DNA from: Bryobacter sp964387685
GTDB lineage: Bacteria; Acidobacteriota; Terriglobia; Bryobacterales; Bryobacteraceae
Assembly: GCA_964387685.1 (NCBI GenBank)
Contig: CAYLXK010000018.1
Coordinates: forward strand, 1 to 64,000
Length of the DNA: 64,000 nucleotides
Direction of reading: 5' to 3'
The translations under genes were made by a program, and so were the position numbers. Positions 1 through 8,540 of the stretch are shown here, piece by piece. The stretch's first letter is position 1. Each line of letters opens with the position of its first letter. Below the pieces are notes generated by a model. The model did not search any database. It was not told where the DNA came from and saw only the letters and a list, made by a program, of their open reading frames with translations.

Positions 1-1
1 C

Positions 2-94
2 CGTTGCTCCGGCGCCCGCCTCGCCTCCCAGGAAATCCTCGGCTACCCCGACTGGAGCCCACCCCTTGCCCCCGAGCCCCATCCGATATCCTGA
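2..94 (+). CDS. 3' end of an unidentified protein (partial)
   Basis: Only the last 30 codons are inside the window, ending at TGA 92-94. The frame is open from the window edge, and almost every third codon position is C or G, as in the certain genes that follow, so it reads as a true coding end and not noise. The visible residues (ending ...PDWSPPLAPEPHPIS) do not identify a family. The next gene begins inside or just after this one, so the two are probably co-transcribed. Confidence 0.5.
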   Translation, partial: RCSGARLASQEILGYPDWSPPLAPEPHPIS

Positions 95-965
95 CTACGT
101 GAGTCCCTACCGGCGCGGCACCCTCTTGGCCTTTCTTGCCTTGCTCGTCGCAGCCCTCTGGCTTTTCTTCTCTCCTTTAATACGGGACAACAGCCAAACG
201 GCCTGGGGTCGACTAGGCGCCTACTTGCCAGACCGCCAGGGTTCCCTCTTTTTCCTGGACCTGGCCGGCATCCGCAAATACGGCCTCCTTCGGCCCGAAA
301 CGCAACGAATCGAAGCCGAATACAAGGATTTTCTCTCGGCCACCAACTTCTATTTCGAGCGCGACCTCGATCGCGCCCTCCTGCTGCTTAGCTCCGACCG
401 CAATATCTATCTCGCTCAGGGCCGTTTCGATCTGCCCGCTCTGCGCCGCTACACGGAAGCCTCCGGAGGCCGCTGCGTCGATCGCGTCTGCAGCGCTCCT
501 TCCACCCTCGCCGGCCAATGGATTTCCTTCTTCCCGGTCGAAGAGAACATCCTCGCCATCGCCCGGTCCAAAGATCCTTACGCCGCCGCCAAGATCCACC
601 GCACGCCTGGCGCACCGGCATCGGACCTCGCCGCGTGCTCCAATCAAGTCGTCCTTTCGTCCACGCTCCGCCCCGCCGAGTTCCGGGCTTGGCTTCCCGC
701 CGTATCCGACGCTTTAGGAGACTGGCAGGCCGCGAGTCTCTGCCTTGAGGAGAACAACCGCAAGCCCCTGCTTCGTGCTGCCTTCACCTGGAAACAAATC
801 GACCCTTCCCTGCCCGCCGCCCTCGAAACGGTGAAGAAAAACCTGCATGCCGATTCGCTCCAACGCAACGGCAATTCCTTCCGCTTCACTTGGACCCTGG
901 ACTCGGCAGCGTTGGCTCGCTTCCTCGATGACGCTGGAAAATCAAAGGAGCCAAACCAACCATGA
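66..965 (+). CDS. Membrane-anchored hypothetical protein upstream of a sugar kinase
   Basis: I do not recognise a family. The protein (299 aa) has one N-terminal membrane segment (about residues 20-40, LLAFLALLVAALWLFFS) and then a soluble, presumably periplasmic, alpha/beta-like region with cysteines near residues 137, 142, 190 and 224 that could pair outside the cytoplasm. The chosen start is TTG at 66, which has GGAG at 54-57 in front of it. A GTG at 99, four bases after the preceding stop, is an equally reasonable start and would remove 11 residues. Its stop overlaps the ATG of the PfkB kinase (ATGA at 962-965), so the two are translationally coupled. Function is unknown. Confidence 0.7.
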   Translation: MPPSPIRYPDYVSPYRRGTLLAFLALLVAALWLFFSPLIRDNSQTAWGRLGAYLPDRQGSLFFLDLAGIRKYGLLRPETQRIEAEYKDFLSATNFYFERDLDRALLLLSSDRNIYLAQGRFDLPALRRYTEASGGRCVDRVCSAPSTLAGQWISFFPVEENILAIARSKDPYAAAKIHRTPGAPASDLAACSNQVVLSSTLRPAEFRAWLPAVSDALGDWQAASLCLEENNRKPLLRAAFTWKQIDPSLPAALETVKKNLHADSLQRNGNSFRFTWTLDSAALARFLDDAGKSKEPNQP

Positions 966-1900
966 GCGTCTTCATCGCCGGCAACCTCGTGCTGGACCAG
1001 TTGCTCTGGCCCGTCGAACGCGTCCGCTGGGATTCCACCGTTTGGGCCGAGCGCTTCGTTCGTTCCCTCGGCGGCAACGGCGCCAACACCTCCTTCACCA
1101 TCGCCCGCATGGGCGTGCCCGCCGCCCTCGCCGGGGCCGTCGGCCATGACCTCGAAGGCGACACGCTCATTGAAATGTTGCAAAGTGCTGGCGTCAACAC
1201 GACGCAAGTCGACCGCGTCTCCGAGCCCACCCCCACCACCATCGCCCTCGTCAAACGCACCGGCTCGCGCGCCTTCATCCACCGTCCCGGCGCCAGCCGC
1301 GTCGCCCTCAGTGCGGCCCTCGACATGCTCCCGGCCCGCCATTTTCACCTCGCCAATCCTTTTGGCGTCCCGGCCCTGCGCCTCCTCGGTCCCGAAAATC
1401 TGCGCCGCGCCAAGGCCGCCGGCATGAGCACCAGCCTTGATACGGGCTGGGATTCCAAAGGCGAATGGGGCAAGGTAATTCTGCCCTGCGCCCCCTTTGT
1501 CGACATCATGTTCCTCAATGCCGAGGAGGCCCGCCTGATTACCGGGGCCAGAACCGCTAAGGCCTCCCTGCAGATCCTTCGCTCCCACGGCGCGGGCACC
1601 GTGGTTTTGAAGCGCGGCAAGCAGGGTTCCATCGTCTCGGGCGATGGCTTCCACGCCCAGGTGCCCGGCTATCCGGTCGAGGCCATCGATTCCACCGGCG
1701 CCGGCGACGTATTCGCCGGGTCCTTCCTCGCCGCTTGGCTGAAGGGCTTTTCTTTAACGGAAGCCGCCCAGTTTGCCAATGCCGCGGCCGCCTTAAGCGT
1801 CACAGAGCTGGGTTCCGTTGCCGGCGTCCGGGACTTCAGGCAGACGCTGGCTTGGATGAAACGGGAACCCTTTCTTCCATCATCCTCGCCACGGGCTTAA
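962..1900 (+). CDS. PfkB-family (ribokinase-like) carbohydrate kinase
   Basis: Phosphorylates a sugar or nucleoside hydroxyl using ATP; the exact substrate cannot be read from sequence. The N-terminal PfkB signature is visible as GGNGANTSFTIARMG followed by a GHDLEGD segment, and the C-terminal signature DSTGAGDVFAGSF lies at residues 243-255 with D249 as the expected catalytic base. Length (312 aa) is normal for the family. The start ATG overlaps the stop of the preceding membrane protein. The 3' end overlaps the end of the convergent POT transporter by 65 bp, so no intrinsic terminator can lie between them. Confidence 0.9.
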   Translation: MSVFIAGNLVLDQLLWPVERVRWDSTVWAERFVRSLGGNGANTSFTIARMGVPAALAGAVGHDLEGDTLIEMLQSAGVNTTQVDRVSEPTPTTIALVKRTGSRAFIHRPGASRVALSAALDMLPARHFHLANPFGVPALRLLGPENLRRAKAAGMSTSLDTGWDSKGEWGKVILPCAPFVDIMFLNAEEARLITGARTAKASLQILRSHGAGTVVLKRGKQGSIVSGDGFHAQVPGYPVEAIDSTGAGDVFAGSFLAAWLKGFSLTEAAQFANAAAALSVTELGSVAGVRDFRQTLAWMKREPFLPSSSPRA

Positions 1901-3323
1901 CGAAGAACGCAAAGACCCCCGCCACCGCCAGCGGGATCAAGGCCACATAAAGAAAAAGGGTCTCCAGCGGCAGGCTCGCATAGAGCGCCCCCGCCCGGCC
2001 CGCAATGTAGTTGCCCGCCGAGATCGACAGGAAAAACACGCCCATAATGAAGCCCGCCATCCGCGCCGGCGCCAGCCGCGTCATCGCGCTCAGCCCCACC
2101 GGCGATAGGCATAGCTCGCCCATCGAATGTACGAAGTAAAGCGCGGTCAGCCACAGCGGCGATACCTTCGCTCCACCCGCGCTGGCTTGCGCCCCGCCCA
2201 CCAGAATTAGGAAGCCCAGACCCACGCCCACCAGTCCCAGGGCGAATTTCGCCGGCACACTGGGCTGCCGCGTCCCCAGCCGGACCCACAGCGCCGCAAA
2301 AATCGGCGCAAGACCGATCAGAAAGATGGAGTTTAGAGATTGATACCAGGTAGATGGAAATTCATAGCCGAACAGCATGTTGTTCGTGTTGTTATCGGCA
2401 AAGAGATTCAAGGTCGACGAAGCCTGTTCAAAGCAGGCCCAGAAGACCGTCGAGATCACAAACAAGATACAGACCACGGCCAGCTTGCGCTTTTCGTTCG
2501 CGTCCGGGCTGCCGCGCAGCAGCAGGAAGCCCAGCACCACCACCACGAGCGCCAGAATCGCCACACCCAGGACGTCCGCCAGTTGTTCCGGGTTCAGCCC
2601 CGTCAAGGCCAACACGGCGGCAATGCCGGCCAGCGACAGCAAGCCGTAGCGCAGCCACTTACGCCTCGCCTCTTGTTCCATTTGTGTTCCCGCTGGCACG
2701 GGATGATAGATACGCTCCGGCAAATGCCGGCTCTCGAGCATGAACTGCGCAATGCCCGCCAGCATGAACAGGGCCGAGATGCCGAAGCCATAGCGCCAAT
2801 TGATGCGCTGGGCCACATAGCCCACGATCAGCGGCGCCAGCAGCGCCCCCACATTGATGCCCATGTAGTAGATCGAGAAGCCCGCGTCGCGGCGCGGGTC
2901 CTGGGGGCTATACAAGGTTCCTACGATCGTCGAGACATTGGGCTTCAAGAGCCCCGTGCCAAAGATGATCGCCACCAGCCCCGCGTAGAAAGGCCCTTCG
3001 CCGCTCAAGGTCATCAAGGCGTTGCCCAAAGCGATCAAGATGCCGCCCGCGATCACGGCCCGCCGCAACCCCAAAAACTGGTCGGCCAGCCAGCCGCCCG
3101 GCAGGCTCAGCATGTAGTTCAAAGAAACATAGATGGCCAGGACGGCTGAACCCTTGGCAAGCGAGAAGCCCAACCCGCCGGTGGAGGTGTCCGCCGTGAT
3201 GTAAAGCAGCAGAATGGCCCTGAGCCCGTAGTAACTAAAGCGCTCCCACATCTCGGTGAAGAAGAGCGTCGAAAGGCCTCGGGGATGGCCAAAAAATGCG
3301 GTATCCGCGTTGGTGGTCGCCAC
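1836..3323 (-). CDS. POT-family proton-dependent oligopeptide transporter
   Basis: Inner-membrane symporter expected to import di- and tripeptides with protons (POT/PTR2 family, a branch of MFS). The N-terminus carries the family hallmark FTEMWERFSYYGLRAIL (an ExxERFxYYG motif), followed by about 12-14 hydrophobic segments over 495 aa, the usual length. The start is GTG, nine bases after the stop of the DUF7009-like gene, so it is the last gene of a mqnA-mqnC-DUF7009-POT operon. No Shine-Dalgarno sequence is visible, which fits coupled translation. The link between a peptide transporter and menaquinone genes is positional only. Confidence 0.9.
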   Translation of the reverse strand: MATTNADTAFFGHPRGLSTLFFTEMWERFSYYGLRAILLLYITADTSTGGLGFSLAKGSAVLAIYVSLNYMLSLPGGWLADQFLGLRRAVIAGGILIALGNALMTLSGEGPFYAGLVAIIFGTGLLKPNVSTIVGTLYSPQDPRRDAGFSIYYMGINVGALLAPLIVGYVAQRINWRYGFGISALFMLAGIAQFMLESRHLPERIYHPVPAGTQMEQEARRKWLRYGLLSLAGIAAVLALTGLNPEQLADVLGVAILALVVVVLGFLLLRGSPDANEKRKLAVVCILFVISTVFWACFEQASSTLNLFADNNTNNMLFGYEFPSTWYQSLNSIFLIGLAPIFAALWVRLGTRQPSVPAKFALGLVGVGLGFLILVGGAQASAGGAKVSPLWLTALYFVHSMGELCLSPVGLSAMTRLAPARMAGFIMGVFFLSISAGNYIAGRAGALYASLPLETLFLYVALIPLAVAGVFAFFVKPVARMMEERVPVSSKPASA

Positions 3324-3332
3324 CGCTAGAGT

Positions 3333-3677
3333 CTATAACGCCAGGGGGTTGGGATAGGTGCCCACGTTCTCCTCGCCCTCGCGGGCGGTCGTGCAGGCCC
3401 AATCCTTCTCGATCAGGATATCGAGCGCGCCTTGGGTGCGCCGCCCTACTTCGTCGCTAGCGGCCCAGCCTGAACACCACTCTCGCGGCGCCTCAACCAC
3501 CAAAGTCTGCCCGTCGAAGCTAGCCCTCAGTTCGCCCACGTCGGCTGGTCTAACAGCGAAGTGAAAGGGCAGCGGCGTGGGTAGCGTCTCGCGAATCTCA
3601 TCCCCTTGCGCCAGACGCGCCACTTCGCCTTCCAGCAAGCGCAGTCGAATGGTGTTGCCTCTGAGCCGTAATTTCAT
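3333..3677 (-). CDS. DUF7009-like conserved small protein
   Basis: A 114-aa soluble protein beginning MKLRLRGNTIRLRLLEGEV and ending in a segment with an EKDWACTTAREGEEN-type motif and a C-terminal FPNP-like YPNP. From memory this matches a conserved bacterial family of unknown function (DUF7009), widespread in Bacteroidetes and Acidobacteria. The assignment needs a profile search. It starts two bases after the mqnC stop and ends nine bases before the POT transporter, so it is in the same operon. No catalytic residues can be assigned. Confidence 0.75.
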   Translation of the reverse strand: MKLRLRGNTIRLRLLEGEVARLAQGDEIRETLPTPLPFHFAVRPADVGELRASFDGQTLVVEAPREWCSGWAASDEVGRRTQGALDILIEKDWACTTAREGEENVGTYPNPLAL

Positions 3678-3679
3678 CG

Positions 3680-4753
3680 CTAATTGAGATAGTAAGTCCG
3701 ATAGAGCGTGTCGCGCTGCTTGGGCACGTAGCCCGCGTCGCGGATCAGGCGGCGCAGGTCCTCTTCGGTGGCTTGATGGTGCGCGCCGGCCTGGCTCACC
3801 ACGTTCTCTTCAATCATGATGCTGCCCACGTCGTTACCGCCAAATTGAAGGCCCATCTGGCAGACCTTTAAGCCGGGCGTCACCCAACTGGTCTGGATAT
3901 TCGGGATGTTATCGAGGAAGACCCTCGCTAGCGCGAGCATCTTCAGGAACTCCACCCCCGTCACTTCTTCTTTGACAAAACGTCCTAGCGAGGTTCCTTC
4001 CCGCTGAAAGCTCCAGGGGATAAAGGCCGTGAAGCCGCCCGTCTCGTCCTGGAGCTCGCGGATGCGCTCGAGATGATTCAGACGGTGCTCTAGAGTCTCG
4101 CCCGTGCCGTACATCATGGTCGCGGTCGTATTCAGGCCCAGTTGATGCGCCGTCCTGTGCACGTCGAGCCACTCTTCGGTATTGCACTTGAGGCGCGCGA
4201 TGCGGTGCCGCACCTCATCGTCCAGGATCTCGGCGCCGGCGCCGGGAATCGATTCCAGACCTGCATCGCGCAAGCGGGCAATCGTATCCCGCACGCTGAT
4301 TCCGGAGATCGTGGCGATGTTCAGGATCTCGGGCGCGCTCAAGAAATGTAACCAGATCTTCGAACCGAAGCGGAGCTTGATGGCGCGGCAGAGGTCCTCG
4401 TACCACTCGATCTTGAGTTCCGAGTGCAGGCCGCCCTGCATCAGGACGCCCGTCCCGCCGAGGTCGATGGTCTCCTGGATCTTCTTAAAGATGGTCTCGC
4501 GCGGCAGGATATAACCCTCGGGCGAATTCATGGGCCGGTAGAAGTTACAGAAGGTACAGTATTCGGTGCAGAAGTTCGTGTAATTGATATTGCGGTCGAT
4601 GATGTAACTCACCACGCGTTCGGGATGCCAGGCCTGGCGCACGGCATTGGCGGCCATGCCAGCGGCAATCAGATCGTCGGAGGCAAAGAAGTCCCGGGCC
4701 TCCTGTCGCGTCATACGCGGGAGGCTACGAGCGGGGGAAGTGGGCATTCTCAT
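3680..4753 (-). CDS. mqnC: Cyclic dehypoxanthinyl futalosine synthase (radical SAM, menaquinone pathway)
   Basis: Radical-SAM enzyme of the futalosine route to menaquinone; it cyclises dehypoxanthine futalosine. The Cx3Cx2C cluster motif is present as FCTEYCTFCNF with C62, C66 and C69, preceded by the NINYTN segment typical of MqnC/MqnE/CofH proteins. The 357-aa length is normal, and the start ATG overlaps the mqnA stop by four bases. MqnE is the closest alternative, but the local sequence and the pairing with mqnA favour MqnC. The presence of mqnA and mqnC implies that this organism makes menaquinone by the futalosine pathway and not by the classical Men pathway. Confidence 0.92.
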   Translation of the reverse strand: MRMPTSPARSLPRMTRQEARDFFASDDLIAAGMAANAVRQAWHPERVVSYIIDRNINYTNFCTEYCTFCNFYRPMNSPEGYILPRETIFKKIQETIDLGGTGVLMQGGLHSELKIEWYEDLCRAIKLRFGSKIWLHFLSAPEILNIATISGISVRDTIARLRDAGLESIPGAGAEILDDEVRHRIARLKCNTEEWLDVHRTAHQLGLNTTATMMYGTGETLEHRLNHLERIRELQDETGGFTAFIPWSFQREGTSLGRFVKEEVTGVEFLKMLALARVFLDNIPNIQTSWVTPGLKVCQMGLQFGGNDVGSIMIEENVVSQAGAHHQATEEDLRRLIRDAGYVPKQRDTLYRTYYLN

Positions 4754-5529
4754 ACGGGCAGGGCTCTTTCCATTTTGGACGCTTCTTCGAGGTAGAGGCG
4801 CAGGCCGCGCCGGGCTTCGCCGTCCAGTTCATAGACGATGTTGGCTTCCAGGTAGCGTTTAGCGAGCGCGGGCTCGATACCGCGCTGCGCCGCCTCGGCG
4901 GCCACGATCTCGTCGATCCGTCCGCGCCCGTAGTCGTAGCTGGCTCGCAGCAACGCGGCGAGTTGTGGGTGGGGGCTGGGGCCGGCCCACATGGCAAGGA
5001 CCATGGGCAGGCCGGTGTGGCGGAACCATTCCTCACCCAGATCGAGGGTATGAAGGCCGGTCGAGACGGGGTCGATGCGCAGGGCGGGATCCCCGATCAC
5101 CAGGGCCGCATCGGCCGCGCCCAGCATGAGCGCGAGATCGGGAACCATCGTGACCGTTTCGGGTTCCAACTGATAGACCTGTTCGAGTAGGATCCGGGCC
5201 AACATGACGGACGATCGCGAGGAACTGTCAAGAGCCAGGCTGCGGATCTCTCGGACGGGTTTTTTGGCTAAGAGCAGAATGCTGCGCACGGGGCCCCGGC
5301 AAGCGATGCAGAGGTCGCCAATGGGCTCGAGATGCTGGCGCTGCGCTTCAATAACCGGCACCAGGCCCGCATCGACTTCCTGGGCTGCCAGGCGCTCGGC
5401 GCAGCGCGCCGGGAGGTCGAAGTGCAACTCGGCGCTGTCGCGCTGGGGGCCCTGCAAGAGGCCCCAGACTAGAGGTCGGGTATTCAGATAGCTCACGGCG
5501 CTCAGGCGCGGCTTGATAGCGGCATTCAC
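4750..5529 (-). CDS. mqnA: Chorismate dehydratase (menaquinone pathway)
   Basis: Converts chorismate to 3-[(1-carboxyvinyl)oxy]benzoate, the entry step of the futalosine pathway. The protein (259 aa) opens with RLSAVSYLNTRPLVWGL, the family's conserved SYLNTxPL motif, and has the periplasmic-binding-protein-like fold segments expected of MqnA/MqnD (the LALDSSSRSSVMLARILL stretch and the ALVIGDPAL stretch). It is first in the minus-strand operon, 27 bp from a divergent secreted-protein gene. The pathway's remaining genes (mqnB, mqnD, mqnE) are not in this window. Confidence 0.92.
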   Translation of the reverse strand: MNAAIKPRLSAVSYLNTRPLVWGLLQGPQRDSAELHFDLPARCAERLAAQEVDAGLVPVIEAQRQHLEPIGDLCIACRGPVRSILLLAKKPVREIRSLALDSSSRSSVMLARILLEQVYQLEPETVTMVPDLALMLGAADAALVIGDPALRIDPVSTGLHTLDLGEEWFRHTGLPMVLAMWAGPSPHPQLAALLRASYDYGRGRIDEIVAAEAAQRGIEPALAKRYLEANIVYELDGEARRGLRLYLEEASKMERALPV

Positions 5530-5541
5530 TACTTCTAGGAT
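5513..5541 (+). promoter_or_regulatory. Candidate sigma70-type promoter for the 5.6-8.3 kb secreted-protein operon
   Basis: TTGATA at 5513-5518 (5 of 6 to TTGACA) and TAGGAT at 5536-5541 (4 of 6 to TATAAT) are separated by exactly 17 bp. Transcription would start near 5548, giving a leader of about nine bases before the ATG at 5557. The -35 box would lie inside the 5' end of mqnA, which is plausible because only 27 bp separate the divergent genes. Seen by eye; not tested against background. Confidence 0.4.
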
Positions 5542-5556
5542 GCGAAACTATCGGGC

Positions 5557-6411
5557 ATGATGGGGAAACTTCTCTGCCTAGCTTTTCTCGCGGTCTTCGC
5601 CTTGCGCGCGGATCTGCGCTTCAAACAGGTTTGCGCGCTTGAGAACGCGCTGCCCGGCTCTCCGCTGGCTGTGATTAGTGAGACCTTGCGCGACCAAGCG
5701 TCGCAGGAACAGTATGTCACCGCGGCGAAACAGTTGATCCGTTACGGCAAGAAATCGATTATCCGTACTGAAGGCGAAACCCAGGCAGTCGAGATCGATC
5801 ATGAAAGCCAAGTCTGGAAACGAGACAATCTCAGTCCAGACCGCGTTGGAACAGTTGCGGAGAGTGTCCGCAATACCGACGCCAAGTTCATCAATAAGGG
5901 CATCAAGGGTAGGGTCAGTGTCGATCGAGATTTACCCGAACGGGAAATCCTGGGCTATGCGGCCCGCGGCGCTAGGCTCAATATGGAAATCGACATGAGC
6001 GCGCTGTTTGAACAGATGCCGACTAATGCTCGTCCACGAAGGGAGCCGATCACGCGGATGGTAATCGAGATCTGGACGACGGATCGCATTGTATTGCCAG
6101 GCGCCGCGTTCCCGGCTCGCGGCGTGGCTGCTTCGCCGGACGCGTCCGCTCGGCAGCTCGTCGCTGCTCTCGAATCTGCGTTCGCTTCCTTCGAAGGAGG
6201 GCCCTCCGCACTGAATTCTTTTCAAAGCTCCGTTTCCGGCTTTCCGCTTGAAACCTCGATCTCCTATTTTCCGCCAAGGAGCCTGGACGCGCCTAAGGGT
6301 GCCGAAGTCGTCCCGGCGCGGCTCGTCATTCGGATGCTGGAAGTCTCGCAAGACCCCATCCCGGACTCTGTGTTCGAGATTCCGAAAGACTACCGGCAGA
6401 TACCGCATTGA
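5557..6411 (+). CDS. Secreted hypothetical protein, first of a tandem triplet
   Basis: A 284-aa protein with a signal peptide (MMGKLLCLAFLAVFALRA, cleaved near residue 18-19) followed by a mature part beginning DLRFKQ. No cysteine pairs or catalytic motif were seen. It ends with VFEIPKDY near the C-terminus; the two downstream genes end with the equivalent FEPPAGY and VFAIPAGY, so the three share one layout: export signal, beta-rich middle, and a terminal F-x-x-P-x-x-Y. That ending is common in DUF4412-type and LolA-like secreted proteins of Acidobacteria. Role unknown, possibly outer-membrane or lipid related. Its stop overlaps the next ATG (TGATG). Confidence 0.7.
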   Translation: MMGKLLCLAFLAVFALRADLRFKQVCALENALPGSPLAVISETLRDQASQEQYVTAAKQLIRYGKKSIIRTEGETQAVEIDHESQVWKRDNLSPDRVGTVAESVRNTDAKFINKGIKGRVSVDRDLPEREILGYAARGARLNMEIDMSALFEQMPTNARPRREPITRMVIEIWTTDRIVLPGAAFPARGVAASPDASARQLVAALESAFASFEGGPSALNSFQSSVSGFPLETSISYFPPRSLDAPKGAEVVPARLVIRMLEVSQDPIPDSVFEIPKDYRQIPH

Positions 6412-7142
6412 TGAAACTCGGGCCGCCGAGACACAGTCCAACCAGCGTGGCCTTACTCACGCGCGTTTTGATGTTTGGTTTGCTGCTCTCGCTCCCCTCC
6501 TGGGCGGGCGCGCGCTATAAGCTGGCCTACAAGGTGACGGCCAATAGCCTGATCCGGATGGTGGCCAATGCGGCGGACTTGACAAAGTGGGAGTCCGCGG
6601 GCGACGAGATTGTGCTCGAGGGCACCAAGATTTTTGTAAAGGGCGATAAGACGGGGTTTATTCTCGATCACGCGCAGAACGAGTTAATCCTGCTCGACCA
6701 TGAGACGAAGACTTTTGAGCGCACCACGCCCCAGGCGCTGCGCACCCGGATCGCGGCCGATTTTCCGCCTGGCATTGAAGCGATCCTAAAATCGATGTAC
6801 CCAGCGACGGGTAAGCCCTCGACGGAGGTGGCCGTGACGGTGCTGCGGGCGGCCGAGGCGGGCGAGAAGACACAACTGCATCGCTATCGCGCGAAATTCG
6901 GTCTGAACTACCTGCTGCCGGGGGTGGACAGCATCGTTGCGTTTACGCCGCACATCGAGGGACGGCTCGCCGAGATCGGCAAGGGCGAGGCGACGCCGAC
7001 GGCGCTGCGCTTTGCGATCGGAGGGGAGGGCAAGATCTTGGACGCAAGAGTGGAAATACTGGATTACCGCGAGGAGAAAGTTTCGCCGGCCCTCTTTGAG
7101 CCGCCCGCGGGCTACAGTGACGTGGCAAAAGCGCCGATTTGA
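6411..7142 (+). CDS. Secreted hypothetical protein, second of a tandem triplet
   Basis: A 243-aa protein. ATG 6411 is preferred to the TTG at 6408 because it forms the TGATG overlap with the upstream stop. A hydrophobic export segment (about residues 22-35, FGLLLSLPSWAGA) follows a longer positively charged N-terminus; a start at the internal ATG 6471 (MFGLLLSLPS) would give a more typical signal peptide. The mature part begins RYKLAYK and contains a KGDKTGFILD / LILLDHETKTF hairpin. This is the 'x-LLDxxTKxF' pattern also found in the third gene (VDFDKQLFTT). It ends FEPPAGY. Function unknown; paralogy to its neighbours is inferred from layout and short motifs. Confidence 0.65.
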   Translation: MKLGPPRHSPTSVALLTRVLMFGLLLSLPSWAGARYKLAYKVTANSLIRMVANAADLTKWESAGDEIVLEGTKIFVKGDKTGFILDHAQNELILLDHETKTFERTTPQALRTRIAADFPPGIEAILKSMYPATGKPSTEVAVTVLRAAEAGEKTQLHRYRAKFGLNYLLPGVDSIVAFTPHIEGRLAEIGKGEATPTALRFAIGGEGKILDARVEILDYREEKVSPALFEPPAGYSDVAKAPI

Positions 7143-7168
7143 TAGATTCAAGTTGGAGGATTCCGTCA

Positions 7169-8302
7169 ATGTCCCGCTATTTCCTGGCTTTTTTGCTGCC
7201 CGCGCTTTTGCTGGCCGATTTCCGTTACGAACAAACGACCCGTGTTACGAAAGGCATGATTCTGCGCATGCCTTTCGCCAAGAAACCGGAACCGACCACC
7301 ACCACGCACTATTTCAAGGGCGGGCGGATGGCCACGGCCGCGAAAGACTCTGTGTCGATCGTGGACTTCGATAAGCAGCTCTTCACTACGATCAATCACG
7401 ATAAGAAGCAGTATTGGCAGATGACCTTTGCCGAGATGCAACAAATGATGGAAGACATGCAGGCCGAGATGAATAAGGTGAGCGCGAAGAACCAGGCGGC
7501 CATGCAACAGGCGCAAGGCGAGATGAAGTTTGAGGCAAAGGCTACCGGCACGGAAAAGGACGTGAACGGTTTTGTGGCCAAGCAGGTGCTGATGACGGTG
7601 GAGTTTGCGGCCAAGGCGCAGCAGGCTGGGGGCCAGCAAATGGGGGCCAGCGGCGGCATGAAAATGGTGAACGATTCCTGGCACTCCGAGGCGGTGCCCG
7701 GCTATGCGGAATACAAGCGGCAGATGGAACGCCTGCAGGACAAGGCGCTGTGGGCCCGCGGAGGCAACCCTTTTGCGGCCATGGCGAACCAGCCGGGGAT
7801 GGCGCAAGGGATGAAGAAAATGGCCGAGGAAATGGCGAAGGTTCCGGGAATTCCCGTGCTGACGATTTCGCGCGTGGGCATGGCGGGACAAGGCTTGGAC
7901 TCTTCGCAGATGAATGGCGGCACGGGTGGGCAGGCGCCTAGCTCGGCAGAAATTGGCGAGGCGGCCAAGCAAGCTGGGGGCGAAGCGGCGGGCAGTACGG
8001 CGGGACGCGCGATTGGCGGACGTTTGGGCGGCGTGCTGGGTGGCGGCTTGGGCCGCGGGCTGGGCGGCTTTGGCCGCAAGAAACAAACGGAAGAGCCGGC
8101 GGCGCAGGCACCCGCACAGAGCACACCGAGCGCACCGACGGCGCCCGCTGCGTCCGAGAGAACTGCCGACGGCATGATGCTGATGATGGAGACGGTGACG
8201 GACGCGAGCAACTTCTCGGCCGCGCCGATTTCCGAGGATGTATTCGCCATCCCGGCAGGCTACGCCAAGGTGGAGAACGAAACCTTCAAGCGGCGGCGCT
8301 AG
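7169..8302 (+). CDS. Secreted DUF4412-like protein with glycine/alanine-rich linker, third of a tandem triplet
   Basis: The start is set at ATG 7169 because GGAGG lies at 7155-7159 and because it gives a clean signal peptide (MSRYFLAFLLPALLLA). An upstream in-frame start at 7139 would bury it. The mature protein begins DFRYEQTT and contains VDFDKQLFTT, then a methionine/glutamine-rich helix (residues about 90-130), and a low-complexity Gly-rich stretch (GGRLGGVLGGGLGRGLGG, near residues 280-300), which may be a membrane-interacting or flexible segment. An Ala/Pro linker follows, then the terminal VFAIPAGY. This resembles DUF4412 proteins. Role unknown; likely periplasmic. Confidence 0.7.
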   Translation: MSRYFLAFLLPALLLADFRYEQTTRVTKGMILRMPFAKKPEPTTTTHYFKGGRMATAAKDSVSIVDFDKQLFTTINHDKKQYWQMTFAEMQQMMEDMQAEMNKVSAKNQAAMQQAQGEMKFEAKATGTEKDVNGFVAKQVLMTVEFAAKAQQAGGQQMGASGGMKMVNDSWHSEAVPGYAEYKRQMERLQDKALWARGGNPFAAMANQPGMAQGMKKMAEEMAKVPGIPVLTISRVGMAGQGLDSSQMNGGTGGQAPSSAEIGEAAKQAGGEAAGSTAGRAIGGRLGGVLGGGLGRGLGGFGRKKQTEEPAAQAPAQSTPSAPTAPAASERTADGMMLMMETVTDASNFSAAPISEDVFAIPAGYAKVENETFKRRR

Positions 8303-8540
8303 ATCTTCCAGGGGGGCCGGCTGCGCTTTCGGGCAGGCGGTAGACCTAAAGAAAATTTCTGGCGGGAGACTCTTCTGGCGGGACAGGATCGCCGCTGTAT
8401 GCGAATTGGCATTCCGGAGACCGTGGCAATGCGGGGGATCTTAGCGCGGAACCTAGGATGGGGTTCTAGGCAGGCGATTGGAGCGAGGATGGCCAACGGC
8501 TTCCTGCGTTTGACTTAAGCCTGTCTACCATTGGCGAGGA

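Noticed and set aside
8303..8540. Intergenic region with two TCTGGCGGGA repeats (near 8355 and 8372)
   Set aside because: Two short direct repeats are not enough for a regulatory call; no terminator or gene was seen.
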